This document shows, piece after piece, positions 11,601-21,635 of a stretch of DNA of 64,000 bases (position 1 is the stretch's first letter; every line of letters begins with the position of its first letter). Source of the stretch: Trichuris trichiura (taxonomy: Eukaryota > Nematoda > Enoplea > Trichinellida > Trichuridae); the NCBI GenBank assembly GCA_037903355.1, contig JBAJFE010000042.1, forward strand, positions 3,360,001-3,424,000. The letters run 5' to 3'. A model generated the notes under the pieces. That model worked only from the letters and a program-made list of their open reading frames with translations, was not told where the DNA came from and made no database searches. A program made the position numbers and the translations under genes.

Positions 11601-12919
11601 TGGCACACCACCGTGCTAACACCATTGCCTTTTTCAGCTGGAACTTTGGTTTTAGGAAGCATTCGGATTGCTCCTCTCTGTCTATCATGTTTCCTGTTGT
11701 CATAGCGGCACCAGTTTTTGTCACACATGCAATTTCCGTCTACAAAGAGATCTACTGCTGGCAAAACAGATAGTTAGAGCATCTATTAAATTGCTTCAAT
11801 CTCTCTTCATCTGTCAATTCATGGGAGTTATTGTCGTTAGCTTCTTCGGCTTCCTCATTGGGGCGGAACACCTGGCGACTGTCCAGTGATGTACCCGTAG
11901 CTGTGCTGCCTATTTCCATTTGCTAGTTTCTGGTTATGTTTCCGCACCTTTCATCAAATCTTTGTCCCCAGCAAGGAATAGCGCAGCCCGCCTCTCTCTT
12001 CGCTCACGTTATCGCTGTCACTTAAGCTTTTGTGCCAACGTCGAAATGTCCGTTGCTGAGCTGGAACAGTAACCCAAGTTCAGCAAAACCTTCTCTGATT
12101 TTCGCCGCACATAGATCAAATCTTAGCCTGTCCAATAGAAGGGAACGAAAAGAAAAGTTCTTCATCCGACCTAGGAGCGTGCTCAAGCAGACAGCGCAAA
12201 TATGCCCATAGAGAGTTCAGCATCTTGTTTCATCCCTGCTTCAGCTGACATTGCTGCACGCCTTCAGAGAAACAGTAAATTGAAATAAAATTCTATCACA
12301 GATAAGATCGACTATCTTGAATGCGATAACCAATAATGGGTAAAGTCCTCATTATCGACTGGGTGAACAGCTGTAATCAAAGACATTGCAAGCATTGCTT
12401 ATACATTTGTCTGACAGGGAACATTCACTCCTGGTCCAATGTTCACTTCTAGAACCCATCGTCTCGCATCAGAGAAGTTAGCTTACCGTTAATCGCAGTA
12501 GTAATGAAACTAGGCCAAGTGCTTATACGTCAAAACGGTGTCGGCTGTCTGTGAACTAAATTTTCATAAATGTTTTCAGGATGAACCCACCAGTTGTTCA
12601 GAAACTTCTCGAAATGGCTAAAGAGAACGAGGATGATTGGGATCTGCAACTGTACCCTGTTTTGTTCAGGTACAGGGCTTCATGGCAAGATAAGTGGCAA
12701 GTAACTCCATCCAGTCTACTTTACACAGAGGACAACCAGCTGGAATTCGACCACATGAACAGCGGTGTGCAGTCTGGCCTAGTGGCTAAAGATGCAGAAA
12801 CAACTATTTTATGTCTTCAAGACTGTGAGCTGTCTGTGAAAGAATGTGCAAATTTACTTTCTAAAGAACGGAAGAGAAAGCTCCGTAGCAGCCGTTCAAT
12901 AACAACTGTAAAAATTTGA
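8666..12919 (+). CDS. Four-exon gypsy-type integrase gene (GIN/Ginger-like), catalytic Glu replaced
   Basis: Proposed exons: 8666-8869, 8928-9298, 9356-9496 and 12580-12919. The three introns (58, 57 and 3083 bp) all run GT...AG (GTAAGC and GTAAGT donors, TTTTTCAG and TGTTTTCAG acceptors). The joined frame is 351 codons without a stop. Residues 74-115 form an HHCC zinc finger (H74, H82, C112, C115; SLYWPGLYKDV between). The integrase core follows: WAIDTVGPL (D143) and IPKIIIHDQ (D202). The third catalytic position, 36 residues after D202, is R238 in ENEGKTRW, where the family has Glu. Exon 4 supplies the C-terminal integrase region (DDWDLQLYPVLFRYRAS) and a charged tail (KERKRKLRSS). No gag, protease or reverse transcriptase adjoins it. 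It may be a domesticated integrase (compare GIN1) or a Ginger-type DNA transposon remnant. Upstream exons are possible. The splice model is my inference from frame continuity. Confidence 0.72.
9951..10128. repeat. Hairpin repeat inside the integrase intron
   Basis: The left arm (with GAAGCTTTCTGAGG then AGCATTCTGTCGTC) and the right arm (GACGATGGAATGCT then GCTCGGAAAGCTCC) are imperfect inverted copies of about 80 bp around a loop near 10025-10045. It is probably a small foldback MITE; no clear target duplication was found. Confidence 0.5.
11100..12150 (-). pseudogene. Mariner transposase relic
   Basis: Read on the minus strand, the order is PHELT-like (SHELTDEERL) near 11820, then CDKNWCRYDNRKHDRQ (position of the first catalytic Asp), then VTADVYSSEVEE near 11540, then LVVLHDSAR (second Asp) near 11470, then ELHYPPYSP (third Asp region), then ALKNAF-like and KRIESLIKRRENVF near 11200. 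These follow the mariner D34D transposase in sequence, with stops and frameshifts throughout. Terminal inverted repeats were not located. It lies wholly inside the third intron of the integrase gene, in antisense orientation. Confidence 0.75.
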
Positions 12920-13470
12920 AAGGGTTTCTAATGCAGTATTCAGATAAACTTATTATTGCAAGTGTTTTCGAAACTGTTGTAGTCCGTAGGGAGTACTTGC
13001 AATAGCACAACATGGGCATCAGGAACAGATAAATGGCAACCGAAAATATGGGGACTGCTAGACGCAAACATACAGTACCTGTGGGAAATAATGCCCCTGA
13101 ACTACCATGTTTCTCCTATAATATGACCTCTGAAAATGCGCCACAGCACTACTTTTAGGGTGCACGTTAAATTTAAGCCCTAGCCTGAAAATAAGGCCTA
13201 GTTGCGTTCGTCCTCCAGAAAGGCATATTTAGCAAATCTAAAAAATGTGACGAGCGTATCGTATCTTAAAATATACAGTTTGTCTATGGCTGATTTACCG
13301 TACCGTATAGTTTACGAGTAACGTGCCTTGGCACATCTGTGTTTGTAGCGATCCTTCACGCAGTCCGTCTGAACGAATTCTAGATATTTTTGCAACTTTA
13401 TGTGCAGCAGGTTGGTGCGAAAGTGCAACATTGTTTGCAAAAGGGAATAATATTTCCGCTCTCAGCCAAG
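12920..13470. other. Intergenic, no gene recognised
   Basis: This stretch separates the integrase stop from a pogo-like transposase. Segments such as CCTATAATATGACC followed by CTGAAAATAAGG are reminiscent of pogo-type terminal sequence, but no matching opposite end was established. Confidence 0.35.
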
Positions 13471-14698
13471 ATGCCTGCAAAAAGGAAGAGTTTATAGTGC
13501 CAACTACAAGAAAGCAATCGTGGAGGATTTTCAAGGCAAGAATCTGACGGCTTTTTGGAAAGAGAAAAGGCTTGATCACTAAATGGTTCAAAAATGGTGA
13601 GCACAGCATGATACACTCTGTGAAAAGATGGACGAGGGAAATGCAAAGAAGCGTAAGTGTAAATCAGGTCGGCGGCCATTATTTCCTGAGCTTGAGGACA
13701 TCATTTGTGAATGGATTGCTGACAGGAGAACACAGGCTTTTATTGTGCGCAGGTCCGATATTCAGGCATTTGCCCATGCAGTGGCATCGCACTTGGAAAT
13801 ATCCTCAGAAAAATTCAAAGCATCACAGCACTGGCTGGATAGCTTTCTTCAGCGACACGAACTGTCACTCAGGAGGTCGACAATGTTCAAGCTTGAAGAT
13901 AATGAAATTATTAAACGTTCATTCACATTCAAATCCTTTGTTGACAGAATCGACTTTTCTAAATACCAACTGTCCCACATGATTGCTAAGGATGAAATTA
14001 CAGTGTTTATGGGCCAAAGATTTCAAACAACAATCGACCGTAGGAGAACCTTGTTAATCTACATTCTTTCTACTGGTTATGAAAGTGCTCGCGTCACCTG
14101 CATTTTGGCAATTCGTTTAGACGGAAAGAAAGTCCTCCTCTAATCATTACAAAGGGAAAAAACGAAATTGAGTGTTTTTCAGGTATTTGTTCTTCAAACC
14201 GAAAAAGTCTAGTGCACGCAGTCGGTTATAAGGAAGCGGGTCGATTTAATGCTGCCACTTATTTTGCGAGGTGGCCAAAGAGGAATGACAGTCTAGGATT
14301 CAGCCAGCATTCACCGCTCTAAAGAGATGAAGAACTTTCTTTCAGAGAGAAGAACAGATCAGGTAATGATTCCTGTAGGAATGACTGCCTACCTCCAGAC
14401 TCTTGACATTGGAATAAACAAGCCATTCAAAGACAACTTTCGGAGTGAAATCAATTACTGCACTGAAAATAAAATGGAGAGAAATCAGCGTGGAAACTTT
14501 ACGAAGCCCAGGTTGCAAGACGTTATGATTCGAATGAAGAACTCATGGGACAAAATCACTGACAGCTGTGTTGCCAATGCTTTACGAGCAAGCTACTTTC
14601 ACAAGAAATACTCGTTCAAGGAAAGCTCTGTTGCAACACATGAGAGGCTGGGCTCAATGGTCCTGCAAGGAATGGAATCACAAGAAGTTCAGGCCTGA
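13471..14698 (+). pseudogene. Pogo/Tigger-like transposase, frameshifted
   Basis: The N-terminus starts with ATG at 13471 (MPAKRKS) and shows a pogo-type helix-turn-helix in shifted frames. The frame at 13628-14143 holds the Tc5/CENP-B-type second DNA-binding domain (CEWIADRRTQAFIVRRSDI, then SQHWLDSFLQRH). The start of the DDE catalytic region follows (DEITVFMG, then the STGYESARVTCILAI stretch). The segment 14327-14698 holds the C-terminal part (MTAYLQTLDIGINKPFKDNF, which carries the final Asp region, then a SWDKITDSCVANAL helix). At least four lesions separate these pieces. It belongs to the same broad group as the transposase split around 55-60 kb. Confidence 0.85.
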
Positions 14699-14762
14699 AT
14701 TCAAAATTAGGAGATTTACGAAGAGGTCCTAGAAAATGATGACATGACTCTGTTCGAATAAA

Positions 14763-16318
14763 CGTAGCTATTTCAACATTTTTCCAGCCTTGCATTTTTG
14801 GTTCTTCCTCTAGGTGTTCCACATCATTGCTGTTTTGTCCCTCAGCCGCAAGTTTGCCTGCTTATCTGATGTTAAAGGTAAAGCCAGCCAACATTTGCCC
14901 ATAGCTAGAGCTCATGACGAGAGAGGATAAAAAAAGGTTGGTCCAAACGCTGTCCGAACTGCTGACCAAGTTTTTCTTAATTTTCGTTGTTTTGACTGTA
15001 AGTGAACTTATTTCTTTTAAAAAAGTTTCGCAACAGTACGACTAAGCAAATCTTAAGCCAGAAATAACATAAGGGCTGTACTTACTGGCACATAAAACGA
15101 CCCGCGTATGAGACCATGGTCCAGTTCACGAACAAGTTCCAACGTGTATGCACTGAAGGCATGTGAGGCGACCGCGAAGCGTGGCAGCTTTGTGCTGCTA
15201 AGTCGGTGCTGCAGAATCAACATTTCAGCCAGGAGAATTTAAGTTGTTTGCAAAGATTTTACGAAAGATTTTGCGCGATCTGTTGGATGCTCGTCAGGCT
15301 GATCAGAACCTTTTTATTTCTAATCTGTTTGTGATGACTTGATCGTAAAGTACCCGCAGCCAACGTTAAAATAATGTAAGGGAACTTTTCCATTTCATGC
15401 CCACCAATCATGCTGTTGCTCCGCAAAATCACCAAAAAACAAGTTCCGAGGGCGACACTTCGATGGCATATCCCATTGGACGAGTGGACGAGGTGTATTC
15501 TTGCCATTGCAGAGACTTTCATCAAGCCGCATTTAGGAACCAGTTGAACGATATCAGGCTAAACTGTTACTGCCTTATCCCAGTTACAGTATTCATGCTT
15601 TTGCTTTAACTGATGTAATCATTACTGTAACCTGAGTACGTAATATGATTAGTGAAGATGTCCCGTCAGCTTTCAATCAATAATCCTACTTAATACCGAA
15701 GCTTTCCGGTCGTCTTGACCTGTCATCAGCGGGAATAACAGTAACTTGCACGTCATTTGTATACGGCACAGCGGCGTGCTGGTAAGTGATAAGTTCCAAG
15801 CAAAAGTTTACTCTCCAGCGCGTACAAGATAAACACAACCAACCCTCAACACTCACGTTCCCCCAGCTACCGTAATTCTCTGAAGTTAGGTTCTCTGTGT
15901 TGTTCGTGGTCAACGCTAGAGGCAGCCGTGTGGCTATAGCTCTGCTAGTCCCTTGGCCCTGTGTAGCGTTGTCACGGGACACAACAGTAAGATAGTCTGA
16001 CCTAGCGCGCTCTGAATGCTACGTATCTGCTTATGGGGGTAATTCCTGTGCGGCGGCACAGCAATGATTCTCCTTCGAGGCATTCGACCCAACCGTAAAG
16101 GGACGGGATTTTTATGTGCAACGCCTCGAATTACAGCACTGAAAAACGGAGACTGCACCGCATAGACTACTACTATCAAAGCTTTGAGAACATTTTCGAC
16201 TGCTTCTCAATCACTTGAAACCACACGTTGTGAACAAACAGTTGTATGATAGCCTTTAGTTTCAGATGCGCATCATGTCTCTGTCTAGGGCAACGTGCCT
16301 CTGTCATGGTTGATCATG
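14763..16318. other. Long stretch without a recognised gene
   Basis: A minus-strand frame at 15686-15982 and an overlapping one at 15934-16179 are open but match no family I know; they include VPYTNDVQVTVIPADD. They could be worn coding sequence of a retroelement. Nothing else was recognised. Confidence 0.35.
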
Positions 16319-16320
16319 TA

Positions 16321-17387
16321 CACTAAAACCGCCCTAATCCGAACGCGTCGGGGCGGGGGTTAGTTGGGTTTACGGAAAAATTCAGATTATGGAGGCTCAC
16401 AGTATGCCACAAAAAAGCGGGTAATGCAATTTCAGATGCATGTTCCAGCGTCTACAGCGTGATTTCAGTCTCTGCAAGCCGTGAATAGCTTAACAAGGGC
16501 AGCGAATTCCGTCTGACTAGCAGAAACCAGTTTCTTAAATGGTGTGGACGCAGTACCGCAAAGCGACATGGAAATAGTTCCCGTGAACTTATTTTTCCAT
16601 ATTCCTAATTGCCGGCCGGCTGTGTTAGATCGAAAATAAATTGAGTTAGCAGCTGATCATTGCGTTATATGAGAACAGATTGTAGTTTTATACAACTGAA
16701 AAACACTAAGTTTTTGATCCACGATGCTGTTTATTCTTGGAAACATAGGTCTCGAGGTGCCTTGCTGCAATCAACTTACTGGTCGAGATTAGTTCGGCAG
16801 AGTCGTGGCTGGTCTGCGCCTATGTTAACGTATACCGAAGGGAACGTTGGCAGGTTGTTTACTGCTCTTATAACCATTGTCGCCAAGTGACTGCCCGTTT
16901 CGCACAGGTAGCCTAATTTCATAGTTGCTCTTCTGGTTCACGGGTTTGGCCTGTTGGATGTATTTGTATGTAAACTTCAAAATGCCCTACCAACGAATGG
17001 ATGAGCAAATTGTTAGAGAAATTACAGAACAAATCGGATACCGTACGTTTCAGAACAAGAGTTCCCTAGCTCCCTAACACTGGTGATGACGGAACAAGAG
17101 CAGTTCCGAAACGTGCGGTATCCGATCTGTTCTGTAATTTCTCTAACAATTTGCCCATCCATTCGTTGGTAGGGCACTTTGAAATTTACTTACAGATACA
17201 TCCAACAGGCCAAACCCGTGAACCAGAAGATCAACTATGAAACAACCAGAGCCTGTTAAAAGACACCCAGTCTTTCGAAAAGTAGCCTAATTAGCTTTAA
17301 TGTATACGATCGTTCTATTGTTCTCTTCCACGAGTTCGGATTAAAGAGATTCAGATTATGGAGGTTCAGATTAGGGAGGTTTTACTG
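16321..17387. mobile_element. Tigger/pogo-type non-autonomous element with TA duplication
   Basis: The left end CACTAAAACCGCCCTAATCC and the inverted right end (reverse complement CAGTAAAACCTCCCTAATCT) agree at about 21 of 24 positions. Both are flanked by TA (16319-16320 and 17388-17389). Subterminal TTCAGATTATGGAGG repeats occur at both ends. No transposase is present. A snapback element (16919-17281) was inserted into it later. Confidence 0.8.
16919..17281. mobile_element. Snapback element, copy with both arms
   Basis: Two arms of about 145 bp are inverted copies of each other around a short loop near 17065-17090. Each contains the family core (CCAACGAATGGATGAGCAAA on the left). The right arm alone continues with a 41-nt tail (17241-17281) containing GCCTGTTAAAAGACACCCAG. 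The whole is flanked by the 11-bp direct repeat GTAGCCTAATT (16908-16918 and 17282-17292). It lies within a Tigger-type MITE. Confidence 0.8.
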
Positions 17388-17427
17388 TATGTGGTTTGAT
17401 GGACCATAAAGACTCGCGTACAACAAC

Positions 17428-17795
17428 GGTTTATTAAGGAGTAAAAGCGATAGATCGAACGCACAGCTGATAACGATATCCTGAACTCCCTGAGCTCAGA
17501 ATCGACGCATATATATATAGCCTTCTAGGACCTCTGCTTAGCGCATTCCCACGGACCGCAGGCTCTTCAGCCATCACCTAATCCTTTTACTGGGAGCAAG
17601 CGGCATGACCGGCGCTAATCCTGACACTAGCCGCCTTTGTGCTAGCCCGTCGATGTCAGGTCCTCACGCTGATCCAGAGGTCGTGCTCTCTTGTCGCTGT
17701 CGAGTCTGAGGCCCCATGTCACTCTTTGGGCTGCGCTACCACGGACAGATTTCTGCCCGCGCTCACTGGGGTGCTGGTGCGGCCATCTCTGCCAC
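17428..17795 (+). repeat. Gypsy-type LTR, related to the one at 25381
   Basis: The stretch is colinear with 25381-25757 (shared GCATAGCC-like TATA region, CCATCACCTAATC, CTGTCGATGTCA, and CGCTGTCGAGTCTGA). It contains a TATATATA run near 17512 and ends CTGCCACA directly before a gag frame. It is therefore read as a 5' LTR whose left part was lost or disrupted near the Tigger MITE. Confidence 0.6.
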
Positions 17796-18320
17796 AATGT
17801 ACGCTACTCTTAGCGCTTCTGACGCGACAACAAATCGACAGCAGTTTACGAACAGTCTTCGCAGCCTGGCAAGTCGCTGTGAATCGGTGTATCACTGGCA
17901 GAGCGACCTATACTGGGACCAGGTAGCAATATGTATCAACAATGCAGAGTGGCGACAGGAACTCTTACGTCTATTTTCTATGAACAAGGCTACGTTAAAA
18001 CAAGTAAAAGATGTGGTTATTTGTCTCAGGTTAGCTCATTTCCAGGAGGCTCAGTTGCAAAACTGTGCTACAGCGGCTGATGAAACAGCACTCTGTCGTG
18101 TCAGAGATGCAATAGAATACATAGTACCTCATAGCGTGATTGTCACCAGTTAAGCCAGTCGAAGTGTATTCGCTGCGGTTATCTGTCGCACAGGCGCGGA
18201 CAAAGGTGCGCAGCAGAAGGAAAGAAATGTTATGCATGTGGAAGTGAGAATCATCTAGGCGTAGTTTCTGTGAAAGTGATTACGCGAAAGAGAACACACC
18301 AAATAAGAAATGAGACTTTA
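17796..18320 (+). pseudogene. Gypsy-type gag remnant with zinc knuckles
   Basis: The frame continues from an ATG next to the LTR end at 17798 (MYATLSASDATTNRQQFTNS). It runs through an alpha-helical gag-like region to a stop at 18151. In a shifted frame just downstream are two CCHC-like knuckles (CIRCGYLSHRRGQRC, then CYACGSENH) with the spacing of K02A2.6/Mag-type gypsy gags. The knuckle region establishes its identity; the rest is inferred from position. Confidence 0.7.
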
Positions 18321-18379
18321 AAGCACTTTTAGCGATTACGCTGGATCAGACAGGCTCTGACAGCTCTGGTGCTGATTTT

Positions 18380-18765
18380 GACCTGAATAAGATCGCGGCG
18401 GTAGACAGCTTCGGATGGAAAGCCGCCGTCAATGTTTTCTTGAATGAACGCCCAGTAAAAATTTTGTAGGACCATGGCGTCTGTTATTCGGTGATCAGTG
18501 AAAACATGTGGAATCCGCTGGGATGCCCAAATCTAAGGGAAGCACCACCGCTTGTTGCACACACGAAAGCTCCTGTCAGAGTCCTCAGGAAAGCAGATGT
18601 TTACGTTGAACAACTAGAGATAGCGTCTAACGGTATATATAGTAGCTGCAGACGAAGCGTCATTATTTGGATGGGATTGATACCTTTCTTTTGGTTTACC
18701 CATCCCTCAGGGCATGGAGATACATGTGGTGACGGTAAAGGAGTGGAAGGATTCAACAGATGATA
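18380..18765 (+). pseudogene. Gypsy-type retropepsin remnant
   Basis: After the zinc knuckles come NVFLNERPVKIL, a stop, and DHGVCYSVIS, the position of the D-T/S-G catalytic motif of a retropepsin with T/S replaced by H. The later family motif near 18650 reads ADEASLFGWD in one frame. Sequence then ends at the direct repeat of the snapback element (18812). No reverse transcriptase follows, so the element is truncated. Confidence 0.65.
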
Positions 18766-18822
18766 GTCTGGCACAGGCGCTCTCGCGCCACTTTTAAGAT
18801 CTTTTCAACATACGTAATGGTG

Positions 18823-19041
18823 ATGAACACTGGATGCTTTTTCAAGGGTTTATGGGTTTTCATGATGGAGTTTTTTCCTTACGGCTTTGTCTTGCCCGTT
18901 GATGGTTTCTGAAATTACTGAAGCAAATGCCCTAGCAACGGATGGATGAGCAATTATTAAGGAAAATTCAGAATAAACTAAAACTTCCAGAGCTTTCGAG
19001 ACCAACCTTGTCCTGTCGTCAGCGATGATGGTAATGTTGCG
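18823..19041. mobile_element. Snapback element, single-arm copy with 11-bp target duplication
   Basis: It starts with a version of the conserved tail (AACACTGGATGCTTTTTC) and continues with one arm including the core (GCAACGGATGGATGAGCAAT). It stops where the tip of the hairpin lies in the 26635-27052 copy (GTCAGCGATGATGGTAATG). It is flanked by the exact 11-mer ACGTAATGGTG (18812-18822 and 19042-19052). A half element with its own target duplication shows that it inserted in this form and is not a later deletion. Confidence 0.75.
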
Positions 19042-19639
19042 ACGTAATGGTGCGCTAATTGGTTACCAGGCTACCGTATACATGAACTGAAACGACGCAT
19101 CGGAAATGTTTAAACTTAGGCTAGCACCATTCGCATTGAAGCAGCAAGTGGAAGATGAAATCGAAAGGTTTGGTGATGACATCTTTGAGGCAGTTTAAGT
19201 CGGCAGCAATGACATCGAATGGGCTTCCTGATCGTCAATGTGTTGTGAAAGCCTCACGGAAGATGTAGAGCAACGTTCTATTTTCCCAAAGATTTAACGA
19301 CAGCAATCGACTACTTGTTCGGTACCATGAACTACTCCCTAACCGCCTTCTCTGCTTTTTCGTGGTCCTTACACTCCTCTTGTCAAGACGCAGTTGGTTA
19401 TAACAACAACAGGCGGGCGCACAGTATCAGAAAGGAAAACATCTAGTCACACGATAACAGTAGCAGTTATGGAGTCTGCCTGTCGACTGTTGACTACTGT
19501 TCATCGAACCTTTTACTTGAGCGCTTCCCCTGATATGCAACCACAACAGGCGGAACCCTGCTGAGCGTCTCTGTCCCTGCTCTGGTCAAAAGGTGCGTGG
19601 TTCCACTGCTTCGGACCATTTGGAGACGATAATTATAAT

Positions 19640-20880
19640 CTCGTCGTCCTGGCTGTCCTCCAATGCGCAAGTCGGCTCTGCCAATTTTGGGCGCGGACGT
19701 AGGACCTGAAAATGCTGAGGGAAACTAGCGACTTCTATGGCTTGGCTCGACATAACGCCTATCAGAGTCCCCGTCTAATATGGGCAGCCAGACTGAATTA
19801 CTAGTGGCTTCAACCCAGTGCGTCACCGGCGGCATATCGGTTGCTTCGCCGAGAACCCTATTTCGATGATACGCGTACCCCTCAAATCCTGACTGCGTAC
19901 TTGTAAGCGCCGCTAGCCGACGCTGACTAGTAGGTCTAATCATCACTCGGTGTCATATTTTATTGCTGCACTGCCTCCTGTATCGAGTGGAGTTTCCTTG
20001 CTGCTATGACCTTCACGGCACGGTGACACCTTTCGACTATTCCGTTTCCTGATGGAACGTGCGCGGACAACCCACCGGGCTTGCTGCGGGGGGCAGTGTT
20101 GTAGTCGATAAGCAACTCCTGAGCTCCAAGCGCATAGAAAGCGGTGTCCAATTGTCCTGCTACATCAGTGCTCATATGCAGCCTCAACGGACACCAAATG
20201 GAGAATCATGATGGTCTGAAGTCGATGAGGGTTTACGTATGGCCTTTCCTTGACATGCGTGAAATCATCGCTGCTCTCTGCAGTACCTGTCCTACATCTA
20301 GCTTCCCGTGTGTTTACTTCAAGGCGCATGGTCAATGCACAGGCAAGCCTCGCAGTTGATAATGACCTGCCAAACCTGTCGTTTCAACATAATCCGGCAG
20401 ATCTGCCTGGCGAAATAGACTGTTTGCGGACAGGCCAGAAAGGCATTTATTACGGTGGCAACGATCTGCTTAGCGCCTGAGTTGAGGGTCCGTGCACGAT
20501 CAGGCAATGACATCTTGCTGGATTGGAACCAGGGCTGCAGGACTTCATCAGCGTATCTGCTTTGTTATCTGCGGATCTTAGCAGCAAGATGTCACTTCGC
20601 CAATCAGTAGCAGCCTAAATCCTTATGCCTGACAGGTCATCAGAGATCCATCGATGAACTATCAAGGAGTCCGTCGTTAGCTCAATAACAATCATCTGCC
20701 AAGATAAGCTCAGATTGATGACAGCGCTGATCTCAACTCGGCATGTTTACCTATATGTCGGCGTACAAGGCGACCCTTCAATGCAGCAAAACAGACCACA
20801 GAATTCGGGGTTGTTTTATACGCTGGATACTACAGCAGACTGTCTGGAAGCCTGACTACCAGGTCGCTCTGATTTAATTG
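19640..20880 (-). pseudogene. Gypsy-type pol remnant: RNase H end and integrase
   Basis: On the minus strand the pieces follow the intact pol at 56391-59093 in order. They are: the RNase H tail (SADNKADTL near 20570), the zinc-finger region (TVYFARQ, then CEACLCIDHAP at about 20330), the integrase core (ELLIDYNTAPRSKP with the second Asp, then VPSGNGIVERCHRAVKVIAA with Glu, 19960-20187) and a C-terminal tail (19725-19946). Stops and shifts are frequent. The same family as the 55079-60490 element is likely. Neither LTR nor the reverse transcriptase is present. Confidence 0.8.
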
Positions 20881-20904
20881 TCAATGTTTGTTGGCGTGCC
20901 GTTT

Positions 20905-21060
20905 AAAACAATAATTAACGAATGGTCATTAAGTTGGAAGACTGCCAGTGCCGCTTTCGATTGCTGCGATTGCTCTGCTGCTCGAACTCGAAGAAATGTT
21001 ACCTTCTCTTTTATACGACCCTGTCAACTGAGTCCGTTGCGTAGAGGTTGCTGCCAGCCT
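20905..21060. repeat. Dispersed repeat, copy 1 (see 21707)
   Basis: It shares AATTAACGAATG, GCCGTTT/GCCGCTTT and CGATTGC/TGATTGC blocks in the same order with 21707-21880. The family is unknown. The Mutator-like MITE at 21121 lies between the two copies. Confidence 0.4.
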
Positions 21061-21120
21061 ATAAATGCTGATGCAAGCGTAAAGTTCTTAGTCATGCTTT
21101 CTATGTTAGGGAAGGTAGCG

Positions 21121-21369
21121 GAGTCTTGACAGCATTCTTCCCCCAGGAGTTGTGGCGCCAACTTCAAAGGAGTTCAAGTGGGTACTGTACGTCTGCGGGC
21201 CATCCTGTCTTGCCCTAGCCTAAGCCTACACATAAGGTGTGATGTTCCATTGTCCAGTGAACCGCACTAAGACGTTCCTCCTGTTGTTCCGCTGACCCGT
21301 GTTGTCGTCACGTATTACCCATTGATACTGCCGCCACCACTCCCGGGGGGAAGAATGTTGTCAAGATCC
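21121..21369. mobile_element. Mutator-like hairpin MITE, copy 2, exact 9-bp duplication
   Basis: The termini GAGTCTTGACAGCATTCTTC and (reverse complement of the right end) GGATCTTGACAACATTCTTC are near-perfect inverted repeats extending about 50 bp, through CAACTTCAAAGG. The perfect direct repeat AAGGTAGCG flanks it at 21112-21120 and 21370-21378. The interior matches 7283-7555. Nine-base duplications with long TIRs are typical of Mutator-like elements. There is no coding capacity. Confidence 0.82.
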
Positions 21370-21559
21370 AAGGTAGCGTTAACGTACAGGTAAAACTATT
21401 CGCTTGAAATTGGTATTACTCCCGTGACGTCTTGCCGCTTCAGCTTGAATTTCTACATATGGCAGGTAAATAAGCTATGCGCAACGGGTTCAGTTAACCG
21501 GGCCGGAGCTGGTGAAGAAAAGTTTTGGAAACTGGAAGGAGAAAAGCAACTTTAGCAAT

Positions 21560-21635
21560 CTTTCGACTGTATCATCACTCGTTACTGTATCATCACTCTT
21601 TCGACTGTATCATCACTCGTTACTGTATCACCAGC
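21560..21635. repeat. Two-unit tandem repeat, 38-bp period
   Basis: The unit begins CTTTCGACTGTATCATCACT and ends TGTATCATCACT. Two near-identical units follow head to tail. Confidence 0.85.

Larger units (their letters stand above)
9497..12579 (+). other. Large third intron of the integrase gene
   Basis: The 3083-bp intron begins GTAAGTGACT and ends TGTTTTCAG. It interrupts the Trp codon at residue 239. It contains a hairpin repeat (9951-10128) and a minus-strand mariner relic (about 11100-12150), so its length is explained by insertions. The other introns are under 60 bp. Confidence 0.65.

Noticed and set aside
15686..16179. Overlapping minus-strand frames as a host gene
   Set aside because: No domain, splice pattern or start context could be recognised, so they are reported only as unassigned.
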